Below, piece by piece: positions 25,955-33,328 of a DNA stretch of 64,000 nucleotides. This DNA comes from Lachnospiraceae bacterium. GTDB taxonomy: Bacteria; Bacillota; Clostridia; Lachnospirales; Lachnospiraceae. Positions within the stretch are counted from its first letter, which is position 1. Every line of letters starts with the position of its first letter. A program made the translations under genes and the position numbers. The stretch is taken from the NCBI GenBank assembly GCA_024685315.1, contig JAIKVW010000033.1, positions 1 to 64,000 of the forward strand, written 5' to 3'. The notes beneath the pieces were generated by a model. The model ran no database searches. It was not told where the DNA came from and worked only from the letters and a program-made list of their open reading frames with translations.

Positions 25955-27550
25955 ATGGCTTATCAGGCACTTTATCGTAAATGGCGTCCAGCCGGTTTTG
26001 ACGAGGTTTCCGGACAGGAGCACGTCGTGACCGCTCTCCGCAACCAGGTCAGGTACGGGCGCGTGGGGCATGCGTATCTCTTCAGCGGGACGAGGGGGAC
26101 AGGCAAGACCTCGATCGCGAAGATATTTGCCAGGGCCGTAAACTGTGAAAATCCGCAGGACGGAAGCCCCTGCAACGAGTGCGCGATGTGCCGCGCGATC
26201 AATGCGCAGCGCTCTGTAAATGTCATTGAGATCGACGCCGCATCGAATAACGGCGTCGACAATATCCGCCGGATACGCGAGGAGGTCGTCTATCCTCCGA
26301 CCGAGGGAAAGTACAAGGTCTACATCATCGACGAGGCACACATGCTGACGCCGGGCGCGTTCAACGCCCTGCTGAAGACCCTGGAGGAGCCTCCGGAATA
26401 CGTGATTTTCATACTCGCGACCACCGAGGCGCACAAGGTTCCTGCAACGGTCGTTTCCAGGTGCCAGAGCTATGAGTTCAGGAGGCTTCCTTCCGAGACA
26501 ATGAAGGCAAGGCTCCGCGAGATGGCGGATTCGGAGGGGATCAAGGCCGAAGACGAGGCGCTGATGTTCCTGGCGCGCAGGGGTGAGGGCTCGATGCGCG
26601 ACGCTATAAGCCTTTTTGACCAGTGCGCGGCCTTTGCCGCGGGGGAGACCCTGACCTATGATAAGGCTGCCCAGGTGCTGGGAGTCGCGGACACCTCTGT
26701 TTTCAGGGACATGCTTGACTCCGTGCTGAGGCAGGACGCCGGAAGAGCGCTGCAGCTTTTCGACGGCGCGGTCATGGGCGGCAGGGACATTTCCCAGTTC
26801 AACAGCGACTTCATCTGGTATCTGCGGAACATACTCCTTCTGAAGAACCCGGGCGCTGAGGCGGTAATCGATGCCTCCGCGGACAGCATAAATGAAATGA
26901 AGGCCAGGGGCGAGGACATATCTGAGGAGAGGCTGATGTACTATCTTGGCGTCCTCTCGGAGCTCTCCCAGAGCCTTAGGTTTTCCTCGAATAAGCGGGT
27001 CCCGGCAGAGATCGCTCTCATCAGGCTCTGCAGGCCGGAGACAGCATCTTCGCCGGAAGCGTTGGCGAGCCGCCTCGAGATCATCGAAGAAAAGCTGGAG
27101 AACGGCGTCTTTACGGTGCAGGCAGCCGGGAATGCGGGTTCCCGCAGCCGGAGCGGGACCGGCGCAGGCGAAGAGGACGCAGCTGGGAACGCCGCAGAGG
27201 AAGCTCCCACGATGCAGGAAGCGATGCCGGAGGATATACAGAAGATCATTGCAGGATGGGACAGGATACGCGCAGGGATAGGCGGCGCGGCCGGAGCGCT
27301 TCTCCAGAACGCAAGCGTCTCGGAGGGAGGCCAGGGCCAGATCATGCTGTACATTCCCGATTCGGGCTTCGGCAGCAAATTTATCGACGGTCACCGGGAA
27401 GAGCTTGAGAAGTATTTTTCCGAATGTGTAAACCGGAAGGTAAACCTGAAACTCGTGACGCGCGCGCAGTACTCGGACAGCTCGAACCGGTTTTTTGACA
27501 TAGCGAAGACGGTCAGAGACCTTAACAGGATCATAAAATCAGAAGAATAA
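25955..27550 (+). CDS. dnaX: DNA polymerase III subunits gamma and tau
   Basis: Clamp-loader ATPase of 531 residues. Walker A is GTRGTGKT at 45-52, the zinc-binding cysteines are Cys64, 73, 76 and 79, and IIDEAHMLTPGAFNALLKTLEEPP contains Walker B. The sensor serine-arginine motif is in TTEAHKVPATVVSRCQ. A variable Gly/Ala/Glu-rich linker lies around residues 400-440, followed by a tau-type C-terminal domain. The start has CAGGAGAC 6 nt upstream; an earlier in-frame codon at 25886 lacks a ribosome site and lies next to the folded element. It heads the conserved dnaX-ybaB-recR order. Confidence 0.95.
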   Translation: MAYQALYRKWRPAGFDEVSGQEHVVTALRNQVRYGRVGHAYLFSGTRGTGKTSIAKIFARAVNCENPQDGSPCNECAMCRAINAQRSVNVIEIDAASNNGVDNIRRIREEVVYPPTEGKYKVYIIDEAHMLTPGAFNALLKTLEEPPEYVIFILATTEAHKVPATVVSRCQSYEFRRLPSETMKARLREMADSEGIKAEDEALMFLARRGEGSMRDAISLFDQCAAFAAGETLTYDKAAQVLGVADTSVFRDMLDSVLRQDAGRALQLFDGAVMGGRDISQFNSDFIWYLRNILLLKNPGAEAVIDASADSINEMKARGEDISEERLMYYLGVLSELSQSLRFSSNKRVPAEIALIRLCRPETASSPEALASRLEIIEEKLENGVFTVQAAGNAGSRSRSGTGAGEEDAAGNAAEEAPTMQEAMPEDIQKIIAGWDRIRAGIGGAAGALLQNASVSEGGQGQIMLYIPDSGFGSKFIDGHREELEKYFSECVNRKVNLKLVTRAQYSDSSNRFFDIAKTVRDLNRIIKSEE

Positions 27551-27582
27551 TTATCACCTTATAACAGGCAGGAGGAATCGTG

Positions 27583-27921
27583 ATGGCCAAGAGAGGCGGT
27601 TATCAGGGCGGAATGCCCGGAAATATGAGCAACCTTATGAAGCAGGCCCAGAAGATGCAGAAGCAGATGGAGGAGAGCCAGAAGGAGCTCGACGCCAGGG
27701 AATTCGAGGCGGCTGCAGGCGGCGGTGCCGTAAAGGCAAAAGTTAACGGCAAGAGGGAGCTCCTCTCCGTAGAGATCGATCCGGAAGCGGTAGATCCCGA
27801 CGACGTTGAAATGCTCCAGGATATGATAGTGGCAGCCGTTAATGAAGCTATGAAGCAGGCTGCGGAGGCAAACCAGGCCGCAATGTCCAGGATCGCCGGA
27901 TTCGGCGGCATGGGCTTCTGA
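27583..27921 (+). CDS. YbaB/EbfC family nucleoid-associated protein
   Basis: A 112-residue DNA-binding protein that forms dimers on the nucleoid. The central family motif is visible as [21 protein letters not shown] followed by [20 protein letters not shown] Gly/Met/Gln-rich N-terminus ([21 protein letters not shown]) precedes it. The ATG at 27583 is favoured because GGAGGA stands 6 nt upstream. An adjacent GTG at 27580 would be too close. It lies between dnaX and recR, the usual order. Confidence 0.93.
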   Translation: MAKRGGYQGGMPGNMSNLMKQAQKMQKQMEESQKELDAREFEAAAGGGAVKAKVNGKRELLSVEIDPEAVDPDDVEMLQDMIVAAVNEAMKQAAEANQAAMSRIAGFGGMGF

Positions 27922-27962
27922 TTAATTACAGACACTAAGAGGATTAGAGGACGGATTTCCCT

Positions 27963-28559
27963 ATGGATGCATACAGCAGCCAGATGAACAGGCTGATCGC
28001 GGAGCTTTCAAGGCTTCCCGGAGTCGGGTCCAAGACCGCGCAGAGGCTCGCTTTTCATATAATAAATATGCCTAAGGAACAGGCCCGGAGCCTCGCGGAC
28101 GTTATCGTAACGGCGCGCGAGACGGTTCGGTACTGCTCCTGCTGCCAGAACCTGACCGACCAGGAGATCTGCAGCATCTGCGGGAACCCGGAGAGGGACC
28201 ACGGCACGATCATGGTGGTCGAGACCCCGAGGGATCTCGCGGCATACGAGAAGACCCGGAAATACAACGGCGTCTACCATGTGCTTCACGGCGCGATATC
28301 ACCAATGCTCGGGATAGGCCCCTCAGACATCAGGCTGAAGGAGCTCATGCAGCGCCTTCAGGGCGACGTAAAAGAACTCATTATCGCAACGAACTCCACC
28401 CTCGAGGGAGAGACAACCGCAATGTACATCAGCAAGCTGGTGAAGCCTACCGGGGTCAAGGTGACCCGGATAGCGAGCGGCGTCCCGGTCGGAGGGGATC
28501 TTGAATACATAGACGAAGTCACGCTTCTCCGCGCTCTGGAGGGCAGAAGGGAACTGTAG
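27963..28559 (+). CDS. recR: recombination mediator RecR
   Basis: RecFOR-pathway protein of 198 residues that helps load RecA at single-strand gaps. It has the helix-hairpin-helix ([19 protein letters not shown]), a CX2C...CX2C zinc finger ([17 protein letters not shown]), a TOPRIM domain ([13 protein letters not shown]) and the C-terminal Walker-B-like region ([22 protein letters not shown]). The third gene of the dnaX-ybaB-recR block. Confidence 0.96.
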   Translation: MDAYSSQMNRLIAELSRLPGVGSKTAQRLAFHIINMPKEQARSLADVIVTARETVRYCSCCQNLTDQEICSICGNPERDHGTIMVVETPRDLAAYEKTRKYNGVYHVLHGAISPMLGIGPSDIRLKELMQRLQGDVKELIIATNSTLEGETTAMYISKLVKPTGVKVTRIASGVPVGGDLEYIDEVTLLRALEGRREL

Positions 28560-28563
28560 GCCG

Positions 28564-29745
28564 ATGGCTGAAACGAGAGACGAAGAAATCACAACTAAAG
28601 ACAGCCTTCCTCAGCAGGAAAACGATTTTGCAGAGGATCCTTCCGCGAAGAAAGCCAGGAGGACAGTGTTCCTCATAGGGCTGCTTGTGCTGGCAGGGGT
28701 GCTGCTCTATGCCGTTTTCAGGAACAACCAGGTCTGCACCTCCTACGATACGGTCACCGAGTTCGCGCGGAGCAAGGCATGTTCCGAGCATTATGACGTC
28801 ATGAACGGGGACCTCATAAGGTACAGCAGTGACGGCATTTCGCTCACCGACCCTTCCGGAAGCGTGGTCTGGAACCGCACCTACGGGCTCTCAAATCCCG
28901 TGACCGCGGTCTGCAGGCCATATATCACGGTCGCCGACCAGGGCTCCAGCAACGTATACGTTTTTAATACCTACGGCCAGGTCGGGGCCTTCACCGCGAG
29001 CGTTCCGATTCAGACGGTGACCGTAACGGACGACGGCATTACCGGAGCCATACTGTCCGACGCGGCAAATAACTACGTCAACCTTTACAGCATCAAGGGC
29101 GGGCTGCTGGTAAATATAAAAGCCAGCCTCGAGAACACCGGATACCCTGTAGCAATGGCTCTTTCGCCGAGCTCGGAAAGGATGGCGGTGAGCTACCTTG
29201 CCATGGCGGACTCAAAGGCCGTGAGCCGCGTGGTATTTTATGATTTTTCCGGAAATGAAGACGGCAAGGTCACCGGGACCGAGGTCCTGGACGGCATCTG
29301 CCCGAAGATCTCTTTCGTGAGCAATTCAAGGGCAGTGGTCTTCTGCGAGTACGGAGCCCGCATCTACGATGTGAGCGGCGGCATAAGCCTTGTCCAGACC
29401 GTGGATTTCAAGGAGGAAGCGCGCAGCGTATTCTGCGGCAGCAGCAAGTTCGGCTTTATTTTCCGGAATACCGACGGCCAGGGCAAATATCGTCTTGAGG
29501 TCTTCGACACCTCCGGGAGCAGCGTCCAGACCGTATATTTCGACCTTGATTATACCAATATCTATGCCACCGACGATGAGATACTGATCTACAACAGTTC
29601 CGCTGCTCTGGTCTACAGGATGGGCGGCAAGCTGAAATTCAGCGGAGAGTTCGAGGATCAGGTCTACATGATGCTTCCCGCAAAGGAGCTGGGAACTTAC
29701 TGGATCGTGAAAGATGACAGCGTGAGCGTCATCCAGATAGAATAG
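28564..29745 (+). CDS. DUF5711 family membrane-anchored beta-propeller-like protein
   Basis: A 393-residue protein. A charged cytoplasmic N-terminus is followed by one transmembrane helix at about residues 35-55 (VFLIGLLVLAGVLLYAVF). The large extracytoplasmic domain has regularly spaced beta-strand repeats (LIRYSSDGISLTDPSGSVVW, NVYVFNTYGQVGAF), as in DUF5711 proteins. Their function is unknown. It starts 4 nt after recR and is followed 10 nt later by a CvpA-family gene, so it is part of this operon. Confidence 0.8.
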   Translation: MAETRDEEITTKDSLPQQENDFAEDPSAKKARRTVFLIGLLVLAGVLLYAVFRNNQVCTSYDTVTEFARSKACSEHYDVMNGDLIRYSSDGISLTDPSGSVVWNRTYGLSNPVTAVCRPYITVADQGSSNVYVFNTYGQVGAFTASVPIQTVTVTDDGITGAILSDAANNYVNLYSIKGGLLVNIKASLENTGYPVAMALSPSSERMAVSYLAMADSKAVSRVVFYDFSGNEDGKVTGTEVLDGICPKISFVSNSRAVVFCEYGARIYDVSGGISLVQTVDFKEEARSVFCGSSKFGFIFRNTDGQGKYRLEVFDTSGSSVQTVYFDLDYTNIYATDDEILIYNSSAALVYRMGGKLKFSGEFEDQVYMMLPAKELGTYWIVKDDSVSVIQIE

Positions 29746-29755
29746 AGGTGCTGGC

Positions 29756-30595
29756 ATGAGTGATTTTCTTTCCAAACTGGATTTTGCCGGCGGGAACGTG
29801 GTCCTTTACATAGTCCTCGCAATTCTGGCCATATTTGTGATAAGGGGGCTGGTCTGCGGATTCGTGGACTCGGTCTTCTCGGTATGCACAGTGATAGTCT
29901 CAGTGATAGCGGCCGTTGTCCTTGCTCCGTTCCTTTCAAGTGTTTTTGAGAAGACTTCGTTTGCCGAGTCGCTGGAGCTGAGGATCGAAAAGGCCTGCAG
30001 GGTCGCTTTTAATGAAAAAGAAGATGAGCTTGTGGAGGAGCTTGAGACGGATGCTTCGGATATCTCTTCGGAAATCACGGCAGAGTCCGGAGAAGCGGAG
30101 AGCGAAGAGAGCGCATCCACCGGCTTTTCGGCCCTCATAAGCGAAGCTGCCCAGAACGTAAAAGCAGAAGATATCATGGATTCGCTGAAGCTTCCCGCAG
30201 TCATCCAGAACCTCATAAAGACCCGCTCCGACATAGAGGAAGGGGTGAAAGCCTCCCTTGATACCGTGAGCGAGAAGATCGCGGTTTCCCTGACGCACAT
30301 ACTCTCAAGCATACTCGCATTCGTGATCATTTTCATCGCGGTAAGGATAGTGCTGGCGATCATCGCCGGGGCGCTGGACCTGGTGGCAAAGCTTCCGGTA
30401 GTAGACACCCTGAACCATATCGGGGGAGGACTTGTCGGGCTCGGATACGGGCTTGTCGTGGTCTGGATAGTCTTTACGGCGGTCGCCCTGTTCACCGGGA
30501 CGGATATAGGAAGCCGCATATACGGAATGATAAGCGAGAACACCATCCTCACCATGCTGTACAATTTCAACCCGCTGATGAAGTTCATAGGGTAA
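29756..30595 (+). CDS. CvpA family membrane protein
   Basis: A 279-residue membrane protein of the colicin-V-production family. Hydrophobic helices occur near residues 15-35 and 40-62, and again at about 180-205 and 222-250 (LSSILAFVIIFIAVRIVLAI, HIGGGLVGLGYGLVVVWIV). Between them is an acidic, Ser-rich cytoplasmic or extracytoplasmic insert (residues ~70-140) longer than in most family members. The family's role is unclear, probably envelope-related. It is the last gene of the dnaX operon; no strong terminator follows. Confidence 0.78.
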   Translation: MSDFLSKLDFAGGNVVLYIVLAILAIFVIRGLVCGFVDSVFSVCTVIVSVIAAVVLAPFLSSVFEKTSFAESLELRIEKACRVAFNEKEDELVEELETDASDISSEITAESGEAESEESASTGFSALISEAAQNVKAEDIMDSLKLPAVIQNLIKTRSDIEEGVKASLDTVSEKIAVSLTHILSSILAFVIIFIAVRIVLAIIAGALDLVAKLPVVDTLNHIGGGLVGLGYGLVVVWIVFTAVALFTGTDIGSRIYGMISENTILTMLYNFNPLMKFIG

Positions 30596-30616
30596 AAGCA
30601 TATAAAATAAAGCTTC

Positions 30617-30645
30617 TTGACGCGAGAAAAGGCGTGTGCTATACT
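30617..30645 (+). promoter_or_regulatory. promoter of tRNA-Cys
   Basis: TTGACG (30617-30622), a 17-nt spacer, then TATACT (30640-30645), ending 15 nt before the tRNA. It is close to the vegetative consensus at both boxes. Confidence 0.75.
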
Positions 30646-30660
30646 GAATTTCGCTTGAAT

Positions 30661-30732
30661 GGCGCAGTAGCCAAGTGGTAAGGCAATGGTCTGCAACACC
30701 AGTATGCACCGGTTCAAATCCGGTCTGCGCCT
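30661..30732 (+). tRNA. tRNA-Cys (anticodon GCA)
   Basis: The acceptor stem GGCGCAG (30661-30667) pairs with CTGCGCC (30725-30731). The anticodon loop CTGCAAC carries GCA, and the T arm ACCGGTTCAAATCCGGT is intact. The D arm is GCC-AAGTGGTAA-GGC. The 3' CCA is not encoded. A run of six T residues (30735-30740) follows and may terminate it. Confidence 0.95.
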
Positions 30733-30799
30733 CGTTTTTTGAGGGAGATGTCTTATGGCACCTCCCTCAACTGTATTAAGAGATAATCAGGAGGTCCTT

Positions 30800-31198
30800 A
30801 TGCTGGAAATCGGTCTTACTAATGAAATGTCGGAATACGTTGACTATGATCACACCGCCGCAAAGGTAGGGAGCGGGCTTGCGCCGGTATATGCGACTCC
30901 CGCGATGATCGCTCTCATGGAGAACACCTGCCAGACCCTCATGGGGCCTCACCTCGCAGAGGGCGAGGGCAGCGTAGGCGTTTCCGTTAATGTAAAGCAC
31001 ATCGCGGCTACCCCGATCGGAATGACCGTGAGGTGCGAGGGAAAGATCAAAGAGCTCAAGGGACGCAAGGTGGTCTTCGAGGTAAACTGCTACGACGAGG
31101 TGCAGCTTGTCGGGACCGGCGAGCACGTGCGCGCCATTATCGACAACGAAGCTTTCATGGCGAATGTCGAGAGCAAAAAAGCGCAGGCAGGAAAGTAA
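30800..31198 (+). CDS. thioesterase family protein (fluoroacetyl-CoA thioesterase-like)
   Basis: A single hot-dog-fold domain of 132 residues. The family pattern is clear: VYATPAMIALMENTCQ with the catalytic-region Glu, SVGVSVNVKHIAATPIGM, and a C-terminal GTGEHVRAII. The closest described enzyme is FlK-type acyl-CoA thioesterase, but the natural acyl-CoA is unknown here. The start at 30800 has CAGGAGGT 5 nt upstream; an earlier in-frame ATG (30755) lacks a site. Confidence 0.84.
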   Translation: MLEIGLTNEMSEYVDYDHTAAKVGSGLAPVYATPAMIALMENTCQTLMGPHLAEGEGSVGVSVNVKHIAATPIGMTVRCEGKIKELKGRKVVFEVNCYDEVQLVGTGEHVRAIIDNEAFMANVESKKAQAGK

Positions 31199-31264
31199 AA
31201 TTTCACCTTGCATTGCGCAGTTTCGTGTGTTATCTTTATTTATTGTGATATGTTAATATCCTTG

Positions 31265-31345
31265 TTCCCGGGTTCGAGAGCGTTGCCGGATTCTTTACAA
31301 AAAGAGTCAGCTGGATGATCCGGGGGCCGATAAAGTCCAGAAGGA
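31265..31345 (+). promoter_or_regulatory. candidate S6:S18-binding leader of rpsF
   Basis: Just upstream of rpsF, CCGGAT (31286-31291) can pair with ATCCGG (31318-31323), enclosing a TCTTT/AAAGA hairpin (31292-31305) and an unpaired GTCAGCTGGATG segment. rpsF leaders in many bacteria bind the S6-S18 complex for feedback control through a hairpin with an internal loop. This match is by shape only. Confidence 0.4.
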
Positions 31346-31356
31346 GGTGTACAGGC

Positions 31357-31644
31357 ATGAACAAGTATGAGTTAGCTGTTGTCCTGACAACCAGGATCGA
31401 GGATGAAGCAAGGGCTGCTGTGATCGAGAACATTAAGGATCTCATCACCAGATTCGGCGGCACCGTGCAGAATGTCGATGAATGGGGTAAGAGGAAGCTC
31501 GCATACGAAATTCAGAAGATGGATGAAGGTTTCTACTATTTCATCACTTTTGAAGCTGAGTCAAGCTGCCCGAACGAGCTTGAAGAGCGTATGCGTATCA
31601 TGGAAAACGTCATCAGATACTTATGCATCAGACAGGACGCGTAA
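31357..31644 (+). CDS. rpsF: 30S ribosomal protein S6
   Basis: bS6, 95 residues, which binds 16S rRNA together with S18. It has the typical MNKYELAVVLTTRIEDEA start, WGKRKLAYEIQKMDEGFYY in the middle and YLCIRQDA at the end. AAGGAGGTG lies upstream of the ATG at 31357; an earlier in-frame codon at 31315 falls within the leader. It is the first gene of the classic rpsF-ssb-rpsR operon. Confidence 0.97.
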   Translation: MNKYELAVVLTTRIEDEARAAVIENIKDLITRFGGTVQNVDEWGKRKLAYEIQKMDEGFYYFITFEAESSCPNELEERMRIMENVIRYLCIRQDA

Positions 31645-31672
31645 TTGTTATTACTGAAAGTGAGGAGTCTCG

Positions 31673-32131
31673 ATGAATAAAGTTATTTTGATGGGGAGAC
31701 TTACCAGGGATCCCGAGATCAGGTACTCACAGGGCGAGAGGTCTACCGCTGTAGCAAGGTATTCTATCGCGGTCGACAGGAGGTTCAAGCGCGAGGGCGA
31801 AGCTGACGCGGATTTCATTAACTGCGTAGCATTCGGCCGCCAGGCTGAATTCGCCGAGAAGTATCTCAAGAAGGGCACCAAGATCGCCCTTACCGGAAGG
31901 ATCCAGACAGGCAGTTATACCAACAGGGACGGCGTAAAGGTCTACACCACCGATATCGTGGTGGAGGAGCAGGAATTCGCTGAGAGCAAGGCCGCAAGCG
32001 CGAACGCTTCCGGCTACCAGGGCGGTTCCGGTTTCGGCTATTCCGAAGGAAAGCCGCAGCCTTCAGAAGCTCCCGCAGAGGGCTTCATGAATATCCCTGA
32101 GGGACTTGACGACGAACTGCCGTTCAAGTGA
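31673..32131 (+). CDS. ssb: single-stranded DNA-binding protein
   Basis: Tetrameric SSB of 152 residues. The OB fold shows MNKVILMGRLTRDPEIRYS, FINCVAFGRQAEF and LTGRIQTGSYTNRDG. A Gly/Ser/Pro-rich linker follows, and the acidic C-terminal tip ends EGLDDELPF+K, the partner-binding tail. It lies between rpsF and rpsR, as in most Firmicutes. The start is preceded by AAGTGAGGAG. Confidence 0.96.
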   Translation: MNKVILMGRLTRDPEIRYSQGERSTAVARYSIAVDRRFKREGEADADFINCVAFGRQAEFAEKYLKKGTKIALTGRIQTGSYTNRDGVKVYTTDIVVEEQEFAESKAASANASGYQGGSGFGYSEGKPQPSEAPAEGFMNIPEGLDDELPFK

Positions 32132-32170
32132 TCCCCGCCCAACTTATGAATTAGTCCAGGAGGAACAGCA

Positions 32171-32437
32171 ATGCCATACGGTAACAGAGAAGAAGGCAGA
32201 GGCACTCAGGCAAGGAGAAGGCCGATGCACAGAAGGAAAAAGGTCTGCGCTTACTGCGCTGACAAGAATGCGGTCATCGATTACAAGGATGTCGCAAGGC
32301 TGAAGAAATTCGTGTCCGAGCGCGGAAAGATCCTTCCCAGAAGGATCACCGGTACCTGCGCTAAGCATCAGAGGAAGCTTACCACAGCTATCAAGAGAGC
32401 TCGCCACGTAGCACTTATGCCTTACATCCAGGATTGA
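32171..32437 (+). CDS. rpsR: 30S ribosomal protein S18
   Basis: bS18, 88 residues, with the cysteine-bearing [34 protein letters not shown] and [19 protein letters not shown]. Two Cys pairs (CAYC and the single Cys in GTC) resemble the zinc-binding (C+) form. The last gene of rpsF-ssb-rpsR, followed by a strong terminator. The start follows CCAGGAGGAA. Confidence 0.97.
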   Translation: MPYGNREEGRGTQARRRPMHRRKKVCAYCADKNAVIDYKDVARLKKFVSERGKILPRRITGTCAKHQRKLTTAIKRARHVALMPYIQD

Positions 32438-32486
32438 TAATCTGCTTTTAAGCGGAGAGATATCCAGGTAATTAAGGCGCAAAGAT

Positions 32487-32536
32487 AAAAAGAGGATGCA
32501 AAAGCAGTGAAAAGGATGTCTTTGCATCCTCTTTTT
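32487..32536 (+). terminator. intrinsic terminator of rpsF-ssb-rpsR
   Basis: AAAAAGAGGATGCAAA (32487-32502) is the exact complement of TTTGCATCCTCTTTTT (32521-32536), with an 18-nt loop and a terminal T run. The A/T ends make it potentially bidirectional. Confidence 0.9.
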
Positions 32537-32589
32537 GTGCTCTCAAAGCTTAAGGGAGGGGGCAGTGCTCTCCTTGCCGCAAGTTCGGA

Positions 32590-32619
32590 TTGAAAATGCA
32601 TGGCCATTAATGGTATATT
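32590..32619 (+). promoter_or_regulatory. promoter of the 142-residue hypothetical gene
   Basis: TTGAAA (32590-32595), an 18-nt spacer, then TATATT (32614-32619), about 54 nt before the start codon. Confidence 0.55.
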
Positions 32620-32672
32620 ATGAGCATCAGAGAACTTGCGATCGCGGTATTCTCCGCGCGGGAGGCAGTATT

Positions 32673-33101
32673 ATGGAAGAGAACTGGAGCATTACATCAC
32701 TTGACATCATGGAGCCTGCGATGAAGGTCCATGACGAGCTTGAAGTTATATATATCAACGAGGCTTTTGCGGAGAAGCTGCAGGATCCGGAGAGCGAAGA
32801 GAGCGCGCAGTACCGCGTCGCGCAGGAAGCCCACCCGAAGTACGGCACGAGGCTCAGAAAGATGCCGGTGACCATAGAGTACATGGAGCGCTACTGCAGT
32901 CTGATGCACGACACCTTTATGCTCGATCTCATCGAGCGCAAGAGGGAAGTCCTCGCGAGGACCGACGAGACCTTCGAGATGTCTTCTTTCAACGCTTTTA
33001 AGAACATGTTCCTCGCGAAGTACCCGCAGGCGTCGAGCGTATACAAGACCATCAAGCGTATGGACGCTTTCGAGGAGCGGAAGAGCGGAGCAGAAGGATA
33101 A
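32673..33101 (+). CDS. conserved hypothetical soluble protein
   Basis: A 142-residue protein with no signal, transmembrane segment or recognised domain. It is rich in Glu, Met, Arg and Tyr and is predicted mostly helical (EVIYINEAFAEKLQ, YMERYCSLMHDTFMLDLIERKREVL). The start follows GGGAGGCAG. The gene stands alone between two terminators with its own promoter, which argues that it is a real, independently expressed gene. No function is assigned. Confidence 0.65.
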   Translation: MEENWSITSLDIMEPAMKVHDELEVIYINEAFAEKLQDPESEESAQYRVAQEAHPKYGTRLRKMPVTIEYMERYCSLMHDTFMLDLIERKREVLARTDETFEMSSFNAFKNMFLAKYPQASSVYKTIKRMDAFEERKSGAEG

Positions 33102-33123
33102 TAAGGACCGGAAATATTGCAAA

Positions 33124-33201
33124 AGCGGCGTATATTCACAGCGCGCAGCACCCTGCAACGGGACCGCTGCGCACTGTGAATATACGCCGCTCTTTATTTT
33201 T
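33124..33201 (+). terminator. 26-bp hairpin terminator
   Basis: Positions 33124-33149 pair with 33166-33191 over 26 bp with one mismatch (core AGCGGCGTATATTCACAG), and the loop contains a further CCC/GGG pair. TTTATTTTT follows. It ends the upstream hypothetical gene. The stem is unusually long. Confidence 0.85.
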
Positions 33202-33328
33202 CTTTACCGCAACAAACCGTAATGGTATAATGTTAGCAACTATCGTACTTTTGCTGAACTCGCGCAGCAGGCTTAGTAAAAGACTCCTTAAGGACTTAGG
33301 TTTTTAGCCCCGCGATGCAGGGGCCGGT

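Noticed and set aside
25940-27394. Long minus-strand frame inside dnaX
   Set aside because: It is antisense to a secure gene, has no ribosome site or domain, and follows the codon bias of dnaX.
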